Source: an uncultured Bacilli bacterium (lineage in GTDB: Bacteria > Bacillota_I > Bacilli_A > RFN20 > CAG-631). From it: a stretch of 64,000 nucleotides of DNA. Location of the stretch: NCBI GenBank assembly GCA_934201705.1, contig CAKPXF010000014.1, positions 1-64,000 on the forward strand, written 5' to 3'. The notes beneath the pieces were generated by a model that was given only the letters and a program-made list of their open reading frames with translations, ran no database searches and was not told the origin of the DNA. This document shows positions 46,288 to 54,927 of this stretch, one piece after another. Made by a program: the position numbers and the translations under genes. How positions within the stretch are numbered: position 1 is the first letter of the stretch; each line of letters starts with the position of its first letter.

Positions 46288-46327
46288 AAAAAATGGGTTT
46301 TAGCAATTAATTCTAAACTCATTTTTT
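46288..46327 (+). terminator. Terminator after membrane paralogue 2
   Basis: An AAAAAATGGGTTTTAG arm pairs with CTAAACTCATTTTTT with a single bulge and one mismatch. The T-run completes an intrinsic terminator. Confidence 0.7.
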
Positions 46328-46340
46328 AATTTGAAAAAAT

Positions 46341-46393
46341 AAAAAACAATAACATCTAATAAAAATATGGTACTACAATATCAAAATATAAAA
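46341..46393 (+). repeat. Diverged duplicate of the glnA promoter segment
   Basis: These 53 bases align without gaps to 46773-46825 with 45 identities. The ends AAAAAACAATAACA and ATCAAAATATAAAA are unchanged, while the -10 equivalent reads TACAAT (46374-46379). No ribosome binding site or gene follows. Confidence 0.75.
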
Positions 46394-46772
46394 CTTGTCT
46401 TTGGGATGAACTACCTAAAATGTAGTGCTACAAAACTAGTTTAAGTAAATTAAAAATTATGTGCAAATGTTATGCATTAATTTTTTTATCCATTAACAAA
46501 AATAAACTTTTTGTAAAATAAATGTTGTAAATGCTTTACTTTATACAAAATTAATCAAGTGAAGTTAGATATTATATAGCTTTAAATTATTTTTACTTTA
46601 ATAATTGCTTTTGATTTGATGAATAAGTTAAACTAGTCAATTTAAATAGACATTTATCTAGACAAAATACTTATGTTGTCATAAAACATCTAAAAAATAA
46701 AACAAATTAGTAAAATTATAGCTAGTAAAGAAATAACATTAATATCAGCTGAAAAAAACTAGAAAAAAATAA

Positions 46773-46825
46773 AAAAAACAATAACACCTTTTAAAAGCAT
46801 AGTGCTATAATATCAAAATATAAAA
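46773..46825 (+). promoter_or_regulatory. glnA promoter region (second copy of a duplicated segment)
   Basis: This copy contains a perfect TATAAT (46806-46811) and lies directly before AAAGGTGG and the glnA ATG. The -35 is weak (TAACAC), 18 bases upstream. It is a near-copy of 46341-46393. Confidence 0.65.
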
Positions 46826-46835
46826 GGTGGTGGAT

Positions 46836-48170
46836 ATGATGCAAGAAGATATTAAATCTAAGATTTTACGAGTTGCAAAGGAAGAATGTGTGAAGTATAT
46901 AAGGCTACAGTTTACTGATATGCTAGGCACTATAAAAAGTGTTGAAATACCAGTAAGCAAGTTAAAAGACGCTATTGAAGGTAAGATTATGTTTGATGGT
47001 TCAAGTATAGAAGGGTTCGTTAGAATCAAGGAGGCAGATATGTATTTGCATCCAGATTTAACGACCTTTTTAATTTTACCATTAGAATCATCTCAATATG
47101 GAAAGGTTGCTAGATTTTTCTGTGATGTTTATTTACCTAATGGTGAAGTGTTCAAAGGAGACCCTCGTGCTAATTTAAAAAGAATTGTTAAGCAAATGGA
47201 AGAAATGGGCTTTAAGGATTTTAATGTTGGTGTTGAACCAGAATTCTATTTATTTAAGCAAGATGAAAAAGGAAATCCCATTTTAGAGTTTAACGATAAT
47301 GCTAGTTATTTTGATTTGTCTCCACTTGATGGTAGTGAAAATGCTAGACATGATATAGTTTTAGAGCTTGAAAAGCTAGGCTTTACTGTAGAGGTTAGTC
47401 ACCATGAAGTAGGACCTGGTCAAAATGAAGTAAATTTTACTTATGCAAATGTTGTTGAAACATGTGATAGAGTACAAACATTTAAGCAAGTAGTGAAGCA
47501 AGTAGCTAGAAAGTATAATTTACATGCTTCATTTATGCCAAAGCCTGTAGCCTTTAAGCCAGGTAATGGAATGCATGTTAATTGCTCACTTACAGATAAG
47601 AATGGAAACAATGTCTTTTATGATGAAAAAGCTCCATTCCAATTAAGTGAGACATGCCGTAAATGGATTAGTGGTATTATTAAACATGCTCGTGAAATAA
47701 GTGCTATAACTAATCCAACAGTTAATTCATATAAACGTTTAGTTCCAGGATATGAGGCACCATGCTATATTTGTTGGAGTGATGCTAATAGAAGCTCAAT
47801 GATTAGAATTCCTGCTGTTAGAGGTAAAGCTACAAGAACGGAAATTAGAAATGTTGATCCAAGTGCTAATCCTTATTTAGCATTTGCAGCAATTTTAAGT
47901 GCTGGCTTAAAGGGAATTAGAGAAAATTATAATTTAATTGATCCTGTATATGATAATATCTTTGAATATACTCGTGAAGAGCGTGAAGAAAAAGGTATTA
48001 AAAACTTACCTGAAAATTTAAAGGATGCTATTAAGGAATTAAAAAATAGTGAATTAATGAAGGAAACATTAGGCGATCATATCTTTAATAAATACATTCA
48101 TGCAAAAGAATTAGAATGGGAAGAATATCGTGTTTTAGTTACAGATTGGGAAGTAAATAAGTATTTATAA
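46836..48170 (+). CDS. glnA: Glutamine synthetase type I
   Basis: This 444-residue enzyme makes glutamine from glutamate, ammonia and ATP. Type I signatures are FTDMLGTIKSVEIP, FDGSSIEGF, VGVEPEFYLF (metal-binding Glu), PGNGMHVNCSL, NRSSMIRIPAVRGKATRTEIR and the short C-terminus of the GSI-alpha form. The adenylylation-site region typical of the longer GSI-beta enzymes is absent, as in Bacilli. The ATG at 46836 follows AAAGGTGG by 5 bases; 46839 is equally possible. It forms an operon with pyrG, 15 bases downstream, so glutamine supply and the glutamine-using CTP synthase are made together. Confidence 0.97.
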   Translation: MMQEDIKSKILRVAKEECVKYIRLQFTDMLGTIKSVEIPVSKLKDAIEGKIMFDGSSIEGFVRIKEADMYLHPDLTTFLILPLESSQYGKVARFFCDVYLPNGEVFKGDPRANLKRIVKQMEEMGFKDFNVGVEPEFYLFKQDEKGNPILEFNDNASYFDLSPLDGSENARHDIVLELEKLGFTVEVSHHEVGPGQNEVNFTYANVVETCDRVQTFKQVVKQVARKYNLHASFMPKPVAFKPGNGMHVNCSLTDKNGNNVFYDEKAPFQLSETCRKWISGIIKHAREISAITNPTVNSYKRLVPGYEAPCYICWSDANRSSMIRIPAVRGKATRTEIRNVDPSANPYLAFAAILSAGLKGIRENYNLIDPVYDNIFEYTREEREEKGIKNLPENLKDAIKELKNSELMKETLGDHIFNKYIHAKELEWEEYRVLVTDWEVNKYL

Positions 48171-48185
48171 TAAGGAGTTTTAATA

Positions 48186-49793
48186 ATGGCTAAATATATA
48201 TTTGTAACTGGTGGAGTTGTATCAAGTCTTGGAAAAGGAATTGCTGCTTCATCAATTGGAAGATTATTAAAAAATCGTGGCTTAAAGGTATTTATGCAAA
48301 AGTTTGATCCATATATAAATGTTGATCCAGGAACAATGTCACCTTATCAACATGGTGAGGTTTTTGTAACTAATGATGGTGCTGAAACCGATCTTGATTT
48401 AGGACACTATGAAAGATTTATTGATGAATCATTAACAAAGGAATCAAATATTACTTCAGGTAAGGTATATTCTTCAGTTATTGAAAAAGAAAGAAGAGGA
48501 GATTATCTTGGAAGAACTGTTCAAGTAATTCCTCATATTACTAATGAAATAAAACTAAAGTTAAAGCAAGCTGCTGATGTTTCACAAGCAGATATTATTA
48601 TTACTGAAATTGGAGGAACTGTTGGCGATATTGAATCACTCCCATTTTTAGAAGCAATAAGACAATGGCGTCGAGATATTGGTGTTGAAAATACCTTTTA
48701 CATACATAATACATTAGTTCCTTATTTAAGAGCAGCTGATGAAATTAAAACCAAGCCAACTCAGCATAGTGTTAAAGAATTAAGAGCAATCGGTATTCAA
48801 CCGGATATGATAATATTAAGAACTGAAGTTGAAGTTAGTGATTCGAATAAAGAAAAAATTGCTTTGTTTTGTGATATAGATAAAAAAGCTGTAGTTCAAG
48901 CAGTTGATTGTAAAATTATATATGAGGTTGTTAATAACTTACATGCTCAACATGTAGATGATTACATTTGTAATTATTTTAAACTTCAAACTAAAGAATG
49001 TGATTTAACAAAATGGAATGACTTAATTAATAGAATAAAGAATTTGAATGGCGAGATTAATATTGCTTTAGTAGGCAAATATGTTGCTTTACATGATGCA
49101 TATTTATCAGTTGTAGAAGCTTTAAAGCATGCAGGATATGCTATAAATAAAAAAATTAAAATTGATTGGATTTTATGTGAAGATATTAATGAAAATAATT
49201 ATATTGATATTTTAAAAGGGCATGATGGTATTTTAGTTCCAGGTGGCTTTGGAATTCGTGGAGCTGAAGGAAAAATGCTAGCCATTAAATATGCAAGAGA
49301 AAACAAAATTCCATTTTTGGGAATTTGCTTTGGTATGCAACTTTGTGCTATAGAATTTGCAAGAAATGTTTTAAATATTAAAGATGCAACATCAACTGAA
49401 TTCGACGAGGATAATAATGATTCTATTATTCATTATTTAGAGGACCAATCTGCAAATATCAATAAAGGCGGAACATTACGCTTAGGAGCTTATAGTTGTA
49501 CATTAAATAAAAGTAGTAAAACCTATAAGTTATATAATAAAGAGGTTGTTTTTGAACGTCATAGACATAGATATGAATTCAATAATAAGTATTTAGATGA
49601 ATTTAGTAAGCATAATATGATAGCTAGTGGTATTAATGCTGATAAAAATTTAGTTGAAATATTAGAACTTAAGGATCACCCATATTTTATTGCGTGTCAA
49701 TTTCATCCAGAATTTTTAAGTAGGCCAATAAAACCACACCCATTATTTTTAGGCTTTATTGAAGAAGCAAATAAATATAAAAATAGCAAATAA
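48186..49793 (+). CDS. pyrG: CTP synthase
   Basis: This 535-residue enzyme converts UTP to CTP using ATP and glutamine. The N-terminal synthetase begins KYIFVTGGVVSSLGKGIAAS, with DPYINVDPGTMSPYQHGEV and EIGGTVGDIESLPF. The C-terminal glutaminase (about 290-535) has the nucleophile Cys381 in GICFGMQLC and the His-Glu pair in FHPEF. All catalytic elements are intact and the length is normal. It is co-transcribed with glnA through an AAGGAG site. Confidence 0.98.
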   Translation: MAKYIFVTGGVVSSLGKGIAASSIGRLLKNRGLKVFMQKFDPYINVDPGTMSPYQHGEVFVTNDGAETDLDLGHYERFIDESLTKESNITSGKVYSSVIEKERRGDYLGRTVQVIPHITNEIKLKLKQAADVSQADIIITEIGGTVGDIESLPFLEAIRQWRRDIGVENTFYIHNTLVPYLRAADEIKTKPTQHSVKELRAIGIQPDMIILRTEVEVSDSNKEKIALFCDIDKKAVVQAVDCKIIYEVVNNLHAQHVDDYICNYFKLQTKECDLTKWNDLINRIKNLNGEINIALVGKYVALHDAYLSVVEALKHAGYAINKKIKIDWILCEDINENNYIDILKGHDGILVPGGFGIRGAEGKMLAIKYARENKIPFLGICFGMQLCAIEFARNVLNIKDATSTEFDEDNNDSIIHYLEDQSANINKGGTLRLGAYSCTLNKSSKTYKLYNKEVVFERHRHRYEFNNKYLDEFSKHNMIASGINADKNLVEILELKDHPYFIACQFHPEFLSRPIKPHPLFLGFIEEANKYKNSK

Positions 49794-49806
49794 TTTAGTT
49801 AATTAA

Positions 49807-49850
49807 TATAGTATTATGTGTGCTTTCTAAAAAAAATTTTTAATACTATA
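49807..49850. other. Perfect 10-base inverted repeat before the cytidylate kinase-like gene
   Basis: TATAGTATTA (49807-49816) and TAATACTATA (49841-49850) are exact complements 24 bases apart. A-rich rather than T-rich sequence follows on the plus strand, so it is not a plus-strand terminator. It may be an operator or a minus-strand signal. Confidence 0.5.
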
Positions 49851-49915
49851 GAAAAAAAATAAAAAAAAGTATAAAATATATTTAGAAAATCTATTTGGTA
49901 AGAAGGGGTAATATT

Positions 49916-50521
49916 ATGAATAAAATTATTACAATTGGTCGTGAGTTTGGAAGTGGTGGAAGAGAACTTGGAAGAAGACTTGCTGAAGAGTTAAACTACG
50001 AATACTATGATAAGGAAATTATTACCGAGATAGCTAAGCACACAGCATTATCTGAAGAATACGTTCAACAAATTATTGAGCGTCAACCACATCATTTATA
50101 TCCAATTACAATAGGACATAGTATAGGATTTGTTGACAATTACCAAATTAAACAACTTCAACAGGTATATCAAGCTCAATGCGAAATAATGAAGCAATTA
50201 GCTGAAAAGTCAAATTGTGTTATTGTTGGAAGATGTGCTGATTATATTTTAAGAGATTATAATCCTTATAAAATATTTGTTTATGCATCTTTAGAAAGTA
50301 GAATTAATAGATGTATTGAAAGAGATGAAGCCAATACTTCTAAAATGACATCTAAGCAGATTAAAAAAAGCATTTTAAAAATCGATAAAGATCGTGCAAG
50401 ATATTATGATTTTTATGCTAATCAAACATGGGGAGATAAAAATAATTACGACTTATGCATTAATACAACTAATGCAAATATAAAGGAAGTTGTTCAAGTA
50501 ATTTCAAAACTTTTTAAATAA
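49916..50521 (+). CDS. Cytidylate kinase-like protein
   Basis: This 201-residue cytoplasmic protein belongs to the cytidylate kinase-like family. The P-loop ITIGREFGSGGRELGRRLA is split over the first 25 residues, then YYDKEIITEIAK, CVIVGRCADYIL and CIERDEANTSKM with the lid Arg residues. It is shorter and different from canonical Cmk, and members of this family do not all have confirmed CMP kinase activity. The start at 49916 follows a GAAGGGG site; an in-frame GTG upstream is unlikely. Its place just after pyrG would fit cytidine nucleotide metabolism. Confidence 0.85.
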   Translation: MNKIITIGREFGSGGRELGRRLAEELNYEYYDKEIITEIAKHTALSEEYVQQIIERQPHHLYPITIGHSIGFVDNYQIKQLQQVYQAQCEIMKQLAEKSNCVIVGRCADYILRDYNPYKIFVYASLESRINRCIERDEANTSKMTSKQIKKSILKIDKDRARYYDFYANQTWGDKNNYDLCINTTNANIKEVVQVISKLFK

Positions 50522-50531
50522 AATTAATAAA

Positions 50532-50560
50532 AAATGCTTACAATATAGTAAGTGTTTTTT
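50532..50560 (+). terminator. Terminator after the cytidylate kinase-like gene
   Basis: TGCTTAC and GTAAGTG pair (with G-T pairs) around AATATA, and six T follow. Confidence 0.7.
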
Positions 50561-50568
50561 ATTTTGAG

Positions 50569-50982
50569 GTGACAGATATTAAAAGGAAAATAATATATTT
50601 AATAATATATTTACTTGATTGCTTATTAACCTTACTAATATTATCTTTTGCAACTCCTATTTCAGTAAAAATAATTGATAAAATTAATAAATTGTTTTTA
50701 CTAATAATAGTTGATATATTTGTAAATAAAATAATGGGCCATTTTTTATTATTTTTTATCAATGGAATGCTTTATTATTTATTTATAAATGAAACAAACA
50801 AAAATAAGTTACTTTACATATTACTTCCAGGATTTGTATTAGGATTATTAAGTGAATTTATACAGCTTTTTTTAGCTAATAGAAATCCTTGCTTTGCTGA
50901 TGTAACTATAGATTATATAGCTTATTTATTTGGCTTTTTATTATTTGATTATTTTAGTTTTTTAAAAGGGTTGAAACACTAA
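50569..50982 (+). CDS. VanZ-like membrane protein (start codon uncertain)
   Basis: This protein of about 134-137 residues has four to five transmembrane helices. The VanZ-like pattern is clear: MGHFLLFFINGMLYYLF, GLLSEFIQLFLANR and DVTIDYIAYLFG. VanZ-family members are small membrane proteins of poorly known function, one of which affects teicoplanin resistance. The only standard start is GTG at 50569, which lacks a ribosome binding site. GAGGTG itself would serve as the site for an ATT codon at 50578, so a rare AUU start is possible. The 3' end overlaps the convergent deacetylase gene by 29 bases. Confidence 0.75.
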   Translation: MTDIKRKIIYLIIYLLDCLLTLLILSFATPISVKIIDKINKLFLLIIVDIFVNKIMGHFLLFFINGMLYYLFINETNKNKLLYILLPGFVLGLLSEFIQLFLANRNPCFADVTIDYIAYLFGFLLFDYFSFLKGLKH

Positions 50983-51643
50983 CAAATTTATAGCCTTTCT
51001 TTTGAAGGGTTGGAATTATAACATCAATAGCTGATAATGTATTAGTAAACTTTTTATTACTATCATGAAATAAAAAAATATCACCATTTTTAACTTTTTT
51101 AGTTAAATTATTTATTATTTCACTGTCTTTAGTTAAAGCCCAATCCTTTGAATCCTTATCATCTGTCCAAATAATAATTGACATATTTAGTTCACCACAA
51201 ACCGCCTTTAGATTATCATTTACAATGCCATAAGGTGGTCTTACTAATTTAGGTCTTACACCAATTGTCTTGTATATTAATTCATTATTTAAGACAATAT
51301 TTTCTCTAATTTGGGCTTTAGTTAATTTATTAATATTATCATGAGTATAAAAATGATTACCGATTTCATGACCTTCTTTATAAACTTTCCTCAAAATATC
51401 CTTTTGATATTCAACATTTTCACCAATCACGAAAAAAGTGGCCTTAATATTATATTTTTTTAAGATTTTTAAGACCTTTGGTGTTTGAATTCTATTAGGT
51501 CCATCATCAAAGGTAATGCTTAAATAAGGAGCAATAGTTTGATAATGATAATAAACCTTGGCTCTCTTTAAGTTTGCCACAGTTTTTACTTGACATGATG
51601 TTAATACTAATAATAAATAAATACATTTAAAATGTTTTTTCAT
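50954..51643 (-). CDS. Polysaccharide deacetylase (CE4 / NodB-like) lipoprotein
   Basis: This 229-residue exported protein has a lipoprotein-like signal (KHFKCIYLLLVLTSC) and a NodB homology domain from about residue 40. Motif 1 is SITFDDGPN with the paired Asp residues, motif 2 is GNHFYTHDN (metal His), and motif 3 is RPPYG. Later motifs IIWTDDKDSKDW and DIFLFHDS complete the catalytic set. It should remove acetyl groups from peptidoglycan or another amino sugar polymer outside the cell. The ATG at 51643 follows GGTGA at a good distance; the upstream ATG at 51655 has no site. It converges with the VanZ-like gene and overlaps it by 29 bases. Confidence 0.9.
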   Translation of the reverse strand: MKKHFKCIYLLLVLTSCQVKTVANLKRAKVYYHYQTIAPYLSITFDDGPNRIQTPKVLKILKKYNIKATFFVIGENVEYQKDILRKVYKEGHEIGNHFYTHDNINKLTKAQIRENIVLNNELIYKTIGVRPKLVRPPYGIVNDNLKAVCGELNMSIIIWTDDKDSKDWALTKDSEIINNLTKKVKNGDIFLFHDSNKKFTNTLSAIDVIIPTLQKKGYKFVSVSTLLKN

Positions 51644-51706
51644 TTTTTTCACCATTTTAATATATGAAACTTGAGTTTTATGTTATACTATTTTGGGGTG
51701 ATATTT

Positions 51707-51952
51707 ATGGCTCATTATACTTATAAGACAAGCGGCACTTGCTCAAAAGAGATAATTTTTGATGTTGAAGATGGAATAATTAAATCTGTTAAATTTGTTG
51801 GGGGATGCCCTGGGAATACAATTGGCGTAGCAATGCTATGCGAAGGAAGAAAGGTGGAAGACGTTATTAAGCTACTTGATGGTGTAAAATGTGGCTTAAA
51901 ACAAACGTCTTGTCCTGATCAGCTTGCAAAAGCTTTAAAAGGAGTGTTATAA
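51707..51952 (+). CDS. TSCPD domain protein
   Basis: This 81-residue cytoplasmic protein consists of a single TSCPD domain: TSGTCSKEIIFDVEDGIIKS, GGCPGNTIGVAMLCEG and the name-giving TSCPDQLA near the end. The conserved Cys residues suggest metal or cluster binding. The family is fused to ribonucleotide reductases in some bacteria, but the stand-alone form has no established function. The start at 51707 follows GGGGTGA by 7 bases; two upstream in-frame ATG codons would put that site inside the gene. A small gene follows. Confidence 0.85.
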   Translation: MAHYTYKTSGTCSKEIIFDVEDGIIKSVKFVGGCPGNTIGVAMLCEGRKVEDVIKLLDGVKCGLKQTSCPDQLAKALKGVL

Positions 51953-51993
51953 ATTTATTATTTCATCCAATACTAAAATTGGGTGAATAATAA

Positions 51994-52167
51994 ATGAACA
52001 AAGAAGATTATAAAAGACAACTTGCAATAGCTAATTCTCTATATGAAATGGGACTTGATATGGAACTTATAAAAAAAATAACAACAGTTTCCAAAAAAGA
52101 CTTATTCGATTATAAGGATGATTTAGATAATAAAAATATTGACAACAAAAATAATAAAGATATATAA
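51994..52167 (+). CDS. 57-residue helical protein
   Basis: A short reading frame starts at ATG 51994 six bases after GGGTGA, a good ribosome binding site, and ends at 52167. The protein is helical with the pattern ANSLYEMGLDMELIKKITTV, which resembles a degenerate helix-turn-helix or the C-terminal helical tail seen in PD-(D/E)XK recombination nucleases. The end is Asp/Asn/Lys-rich. It lies just upstream of the SAM riboswitch and is 41 bases from the TSCPD gene. Function unknown; the ribosome binding site and codon pattern favour a real gene. Confidence 0.6.
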   Translation: MNKEDYKRQLAIANSLYEMGLDMELIKKITTVSKKDLFDYKDDLDNKNIDNKNNKDI

Positions 52168-52186
52168 TTATAGCGCTAATAAGAAA

Positions 52187-52292
52187 ACTCTTATTCAGAA
52201 CCCACTTAGATGAAGGATCGTTAAAAGTGGTAGCAACCAATCATTTGATATGGTGCTGAACCTCAGCAGAGCAATACTCTGAACAATAAGAG
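52187..52292 (+). ncRNA. SAM-I (S-box) riboswitch of metK
   Basis: The four-helix S-box layout can be drawn: P1 CTCTTATT (52188-52195) / AATAAGAG (52285-52292), P2 CCACTT / AAGTGG, P3 around AACC...GGT, and P4 AGAG / CTCT. The core GATGAAGG, AGCAACC and GGTGCTGAACC match the conserved parts, with some loop variation. It is followed by a terminator hairpin and then metK, the enzyme making SAM. SAM binding should favour termination. Confidence 0.88.
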
Positions 52293-52320
52293 AAAGTAAG
52301 TATAATTTTTATCAAAATTA

Positions 52321-52348
52321 AAAAGCTTTCCCTTGGGAAAGTTTTTTT
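52321..52348 (+). terminator. Expression-platform terminator of the SAM riboswitch
   Basis: CTTTCCC (52326-52332) and GGGAAAG (52335-52341) form a hairpin followed by seven T. AGAGAAAG after P1 could pair with CTTTCCC as an antiterminator. Confidence 0.85.
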
Positions 52349-52373
52349 ATATAGCAAAAGGGAGGAAAAGAAA

Positions 52374-53513
52374 ATGAAATTAAGAAAACTATTTACGTCT
52401 GAATCTGTTTCACAAGGACATCCAGACAAATTATGTGATGCAATCTCTGATGCTATTTTAGATGAATGCTTAAGGCAAGACCCATATAGCCGTGTTGGTT
52501 GTGAATGCTATGCAACTACTAATCACATTATTATTGGTGGGGAAATCACTACAAAGGCTAATGTTGATTATAGACAAATTGCCAGAGATGTTATTAAAGA
52601 AATCGGCTACGATAATGTAAGATATGGCCTTGATTATAAAACTTGTAAAATTGATGTTTTAGTAAAATACCAATCAGCTGATATTGCACTTGGTGTTAAT
52701 AAAAATGGTGCTGGTGATCAAGGAATGATGTTTGGTTATGCGACAAATGAAACAAAGGGTTATATGCCACTTGGAATTGTTATGGCTCATAAGCTTGTAA
52801 GAGTTGCTACTAATTTAAGAAAAGAAGGTAAATTTGTTGGTGCTCGTCCTGATATGAAATCACAAGTTACAATTGATTATACTAATAAAAGCAAACCAAG
52901 GATTGCTACAATTTTAATGTCAATACAGCATGACCCAAATATTAAGGTTAGAGAATTTAAAAAATATATTAAAGAGAATATTATGATTCCAGTGGCTAAA
53001 TCATTTAATATGAATACCAACTTTAAGGTATATATTAATCCTACAGGCAAATTTGTAATTGGAGGTCCTAAGGGTGATGTTGGCTTAACTGGAAGAAAAA
53101 TAATTGTTGATACTTATGGTGGCTATGCTCGTCATGGTGGAGGAGCATTTTCTGGTAAGGATTGCACTAAGGTTGATAGAAGTGGGGCTTATATGGCACG
53201 TTATATTGCTAAAAATATAGTAGCCGCTGGCTTGGCTGATAGATGTGAGGTACAACTTGCTTATATTATTGGTAAGTTAGATCCAGCTTCAGTAATGGTT
53301 GATACATTTAATACTAATAAAATTAGTGAAGAAAAAATCCTACAAGCTATTTATGAAAACTTTAAATTACAACCATCTTCAATAATAGAAACATTAGATT
53401 TAAGAAAACCACAATTTAAGCAATTAGCATCATATGGACATTTTGGAAGAAGCGATATTGATGTTAGATGGGAAGATTTAGATAAGGTTGAGGCTTTAAA
53501 GAAGTACTTATAA
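52374..53513 (+). CDS. metK: S-adenosylmethionine synthetase
   Basis: This 379-residue enzyme makes S-adenosylmethionine from methionine and ATP. Key motifs are FTSESVSQGHPDKLCD, GAGDQGMMFGYA, GGPKGDVGLTGRKIIVDTYGG (split) and GGGAFSGKDCTKVDRSG. The length is normal for the family. GGAGGAAAAG lies 5-6 bases before ATG. It is controlled by the SAM-I riboswitch and terminator directly upstream, and ends at a bidirectional hairpin. It is transcribed alone. Confidence 0.98.
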   Translation: MKLRKLFTSESVSQGHPDKLCDAISDAILDECLRQDPYSRVGCECYATTNHIIIGGEITTKANVDYRQIARDVIKEIGYDNVRYGLDYKTCKIDVLVKYQSADIALGVNKNGAGDQGMMFGYATNETKGYMPLGIVMAHKLVRVATNLRKEGKFVGARPDMKSQVTIDYTNKSKPRIATILMSIQHDPNIKVREFKKYIKENIMIPVAKSFNMNTNFKVYINPTGKFVIGGPKGDVGLTGRKIIVDTYGGYARHGGGAFSGKDCTKVDRSGAYMARYIAKNIVAAGLADRCEVQLAYIIGKLDPASVMVDTFNTNKISEEKILQAIYENFKLQPSSIIETLDLRKPQFKQLASYGHFGRSDIDVRWEDLDKVEALKKYL

Positions 53514-53521
53514 ATACTAAA

Positions 53522-53553
53522 AAAATGTAGATGCGTAATCTACATTTTCTTTT
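53522..53553. terminator. Bidirectional terminator between metK and the antiporter gene
   Basis: AAAATGTAGAT (53522-53532) pairs perfectly with ATCTACATTTT (53538-53548), with T-rich flanks on both strands. Confidence 0.85.
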
Positions 53554-53563
53554 TGATTATAAA

Positions 53564-54826
53564 TTAACAAGGATTATTTACTATTTCTTTATCCTTGTTT
53601 AAAAGCTTTAGAAATATTGGAGCAGTTAATGAACTAATCAAAATCAACAAGACAACAAATGTTGTAATTTGCGGATTAATAACATCCTTTAGCTTATCTG
53701 CACATACTAAGGCAACCTCTGCTCTAACCATCATACCAACACCAATTGAAGCTGATTCTTTAAAGGAAAATCCACATATTTTAGCAGTTGCACCACAGCC
53801 AATAAATTTTCCAATTAAACCACAAACCATAAATAATATTCCAAAAATAATAAATTGTGAATTTACAGAACCAAGTTCAATATTTATTCCAATATTAGCA
53901 AAAAATACTGGAGTAAAAATTAAATTTGAGAAGGTATCTGCTTTTGTATCAATATATGATTTATCATAGTTAGTTGATAATAAAATGCCTGCTAAGAAAG
54001 CCCCTGTAATATCAGCAACACCAAATAATTCTTCAGCAAACCAAGAATATATAAAGCATAGTGCTAAAGAAAAAATAGGAATTCTTCTATGATGATCATA
54101 TTTTTTTGCTAAATAAGAAAAGAATTTTGAAACTAAAATACCTAATGTAATAAAAATAACAAAATATAATATGATACAAATAATAGAGCTTAATGCTAAT
54201 CCTAAACCTAAATTATTTAATAAATTTACAAAATAAGCAGTTTTAGTAGCAGCCTCTCCAGCATTTGCACCATGATCAAGCCCTATAACAACTGATAAAA
54301 CCACAACACCAATAATATCATCTAAAATGGCTGCCGATACAATACATGTCCCCATTGGCGAATTTAATTTATTTAGTTCCTTTAATGTGGCAACTGTTAT
54401 TGAAACAGATGTTGCTGTTAATATACAGCCATATGATAATGATTCAAGATAGTTAGAAGCAATATTTGCAAAGCCACCATTGAATAATACTGAAACAACG
54501 AATCCAAGCCCCATTGGAACAATTACACCTGCTGATGTAATGATTATACTTTTAATGCCTGTACTTTTAACTTGCTTTAAATCAGTTCCAAGTCCAGCAC
54601 TAAACATAATTAATATAACACCGATTTTAGCAAGAAATCCTAAACCTTCAGCTGAAGTATTTGTAAATATTTGTTGATTTGGAATTAATTTTATTAACCC
54701 TAATAGTAAACCTCCAACTAAAAAGCCAATAACTTGTGGAAGTCCAATCTTACGACATATAATTGCAAAAGATTTACACACTAATAATATTAAAGCTAAT
54801 GGTAATAAAACTGAAACATAATCCAT
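53564..54826 (-). CDS. Cation:proton antiporter, CPA2 type
   Basis: This 420-residue integral membrane protein has about 11-12 transmembrane helices. CPA2/KefB-NapA landmarks are GLPQVIGFLVGGLLLG near the N-terminus, LIMFSAGLGTD, LTATSVSITVATLKELNK and the ion-binding AAILDDIIGVVVL. It should exchange Na+ or K+ for H+. The start at 54826 is chosen because GGAGGC lies upstream on the minus strand at a suitable distance; an in-frame TTG at 54859 would place that site inside the gene. A second antiporter of the same class lies at 62.3 kb. Confidence 0.92.
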   Translation of the reverse strand: MDYVSVLLPLALILLVCKSFAIICRKIGLPQVIGFLVGGLLLGLIKLIPNQQIFTNTSAEGLGFLAKIGVILIMFSAGLGTDLKQVKSTGIKSIIITSAGVIVPMGLGFVVSVLFNGGFANIASNYLESLSYGCILTATSVSITVATLKELNKLNSPMGTCIVSAAILDDIIGVVVLSVVIGLDHGANAGEAATKTAYFVNLLNNLGLGLALSSIICIILYFVIFITLGILVSKFFSYLAKKYDHHRRIPIFSLALCFIYSWFAEELFGVADITGAFLAGILLSTNYDKSYIDTKADTFSNLIFTPVFFANIGINIELGSVNSQFIIFGILFMVCGLIGKFIGCGATAKICGFSFKESASIGVGMMVRAEVALVCADKLKDVINPQITTFVVLLILISSLTAPIFLKLLNKDKEIVNNPC

Positions 54827-54927
54827 TTTATTAAATGCCTCCTTACTTTTAATAACCAATTTAGTATTCTATCATTTTTTATTGGTAATGTTAAACATAA
54901 TTTTACTAATTCAACAATTTTAGTCAG

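Larger units (their letters stand above)
46280..46835. other. Long AT-rich intergenic region upstream of glnA
   Basis: The region holds a terminator (46288-46327), a diverged promoter copy (46341-46393), and an inverted pair ACTAGTTTAA (46435-46444) / TTAAACTAGT (46628-46637). It ends with the working glnA promoter copy (46773-46825). No open frame with a ribosome binding site is seen in between, and no canonical GlnR box is visible. Confidence 0.6.

Noticed and set aside
46280..46835. GlnR/TnrA operator for glnA
   Set aside because: No match to TGTNAN7TNACA was seen; the ATGTT/AACAT dyad near 46674-46690 has the wrong internal bases.
52241..52429. 62-codon minus-strand frame across the riboswitch
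   Set aside because: It overlaps the structured riboswitch and the metK start and has no ribosome binding site.
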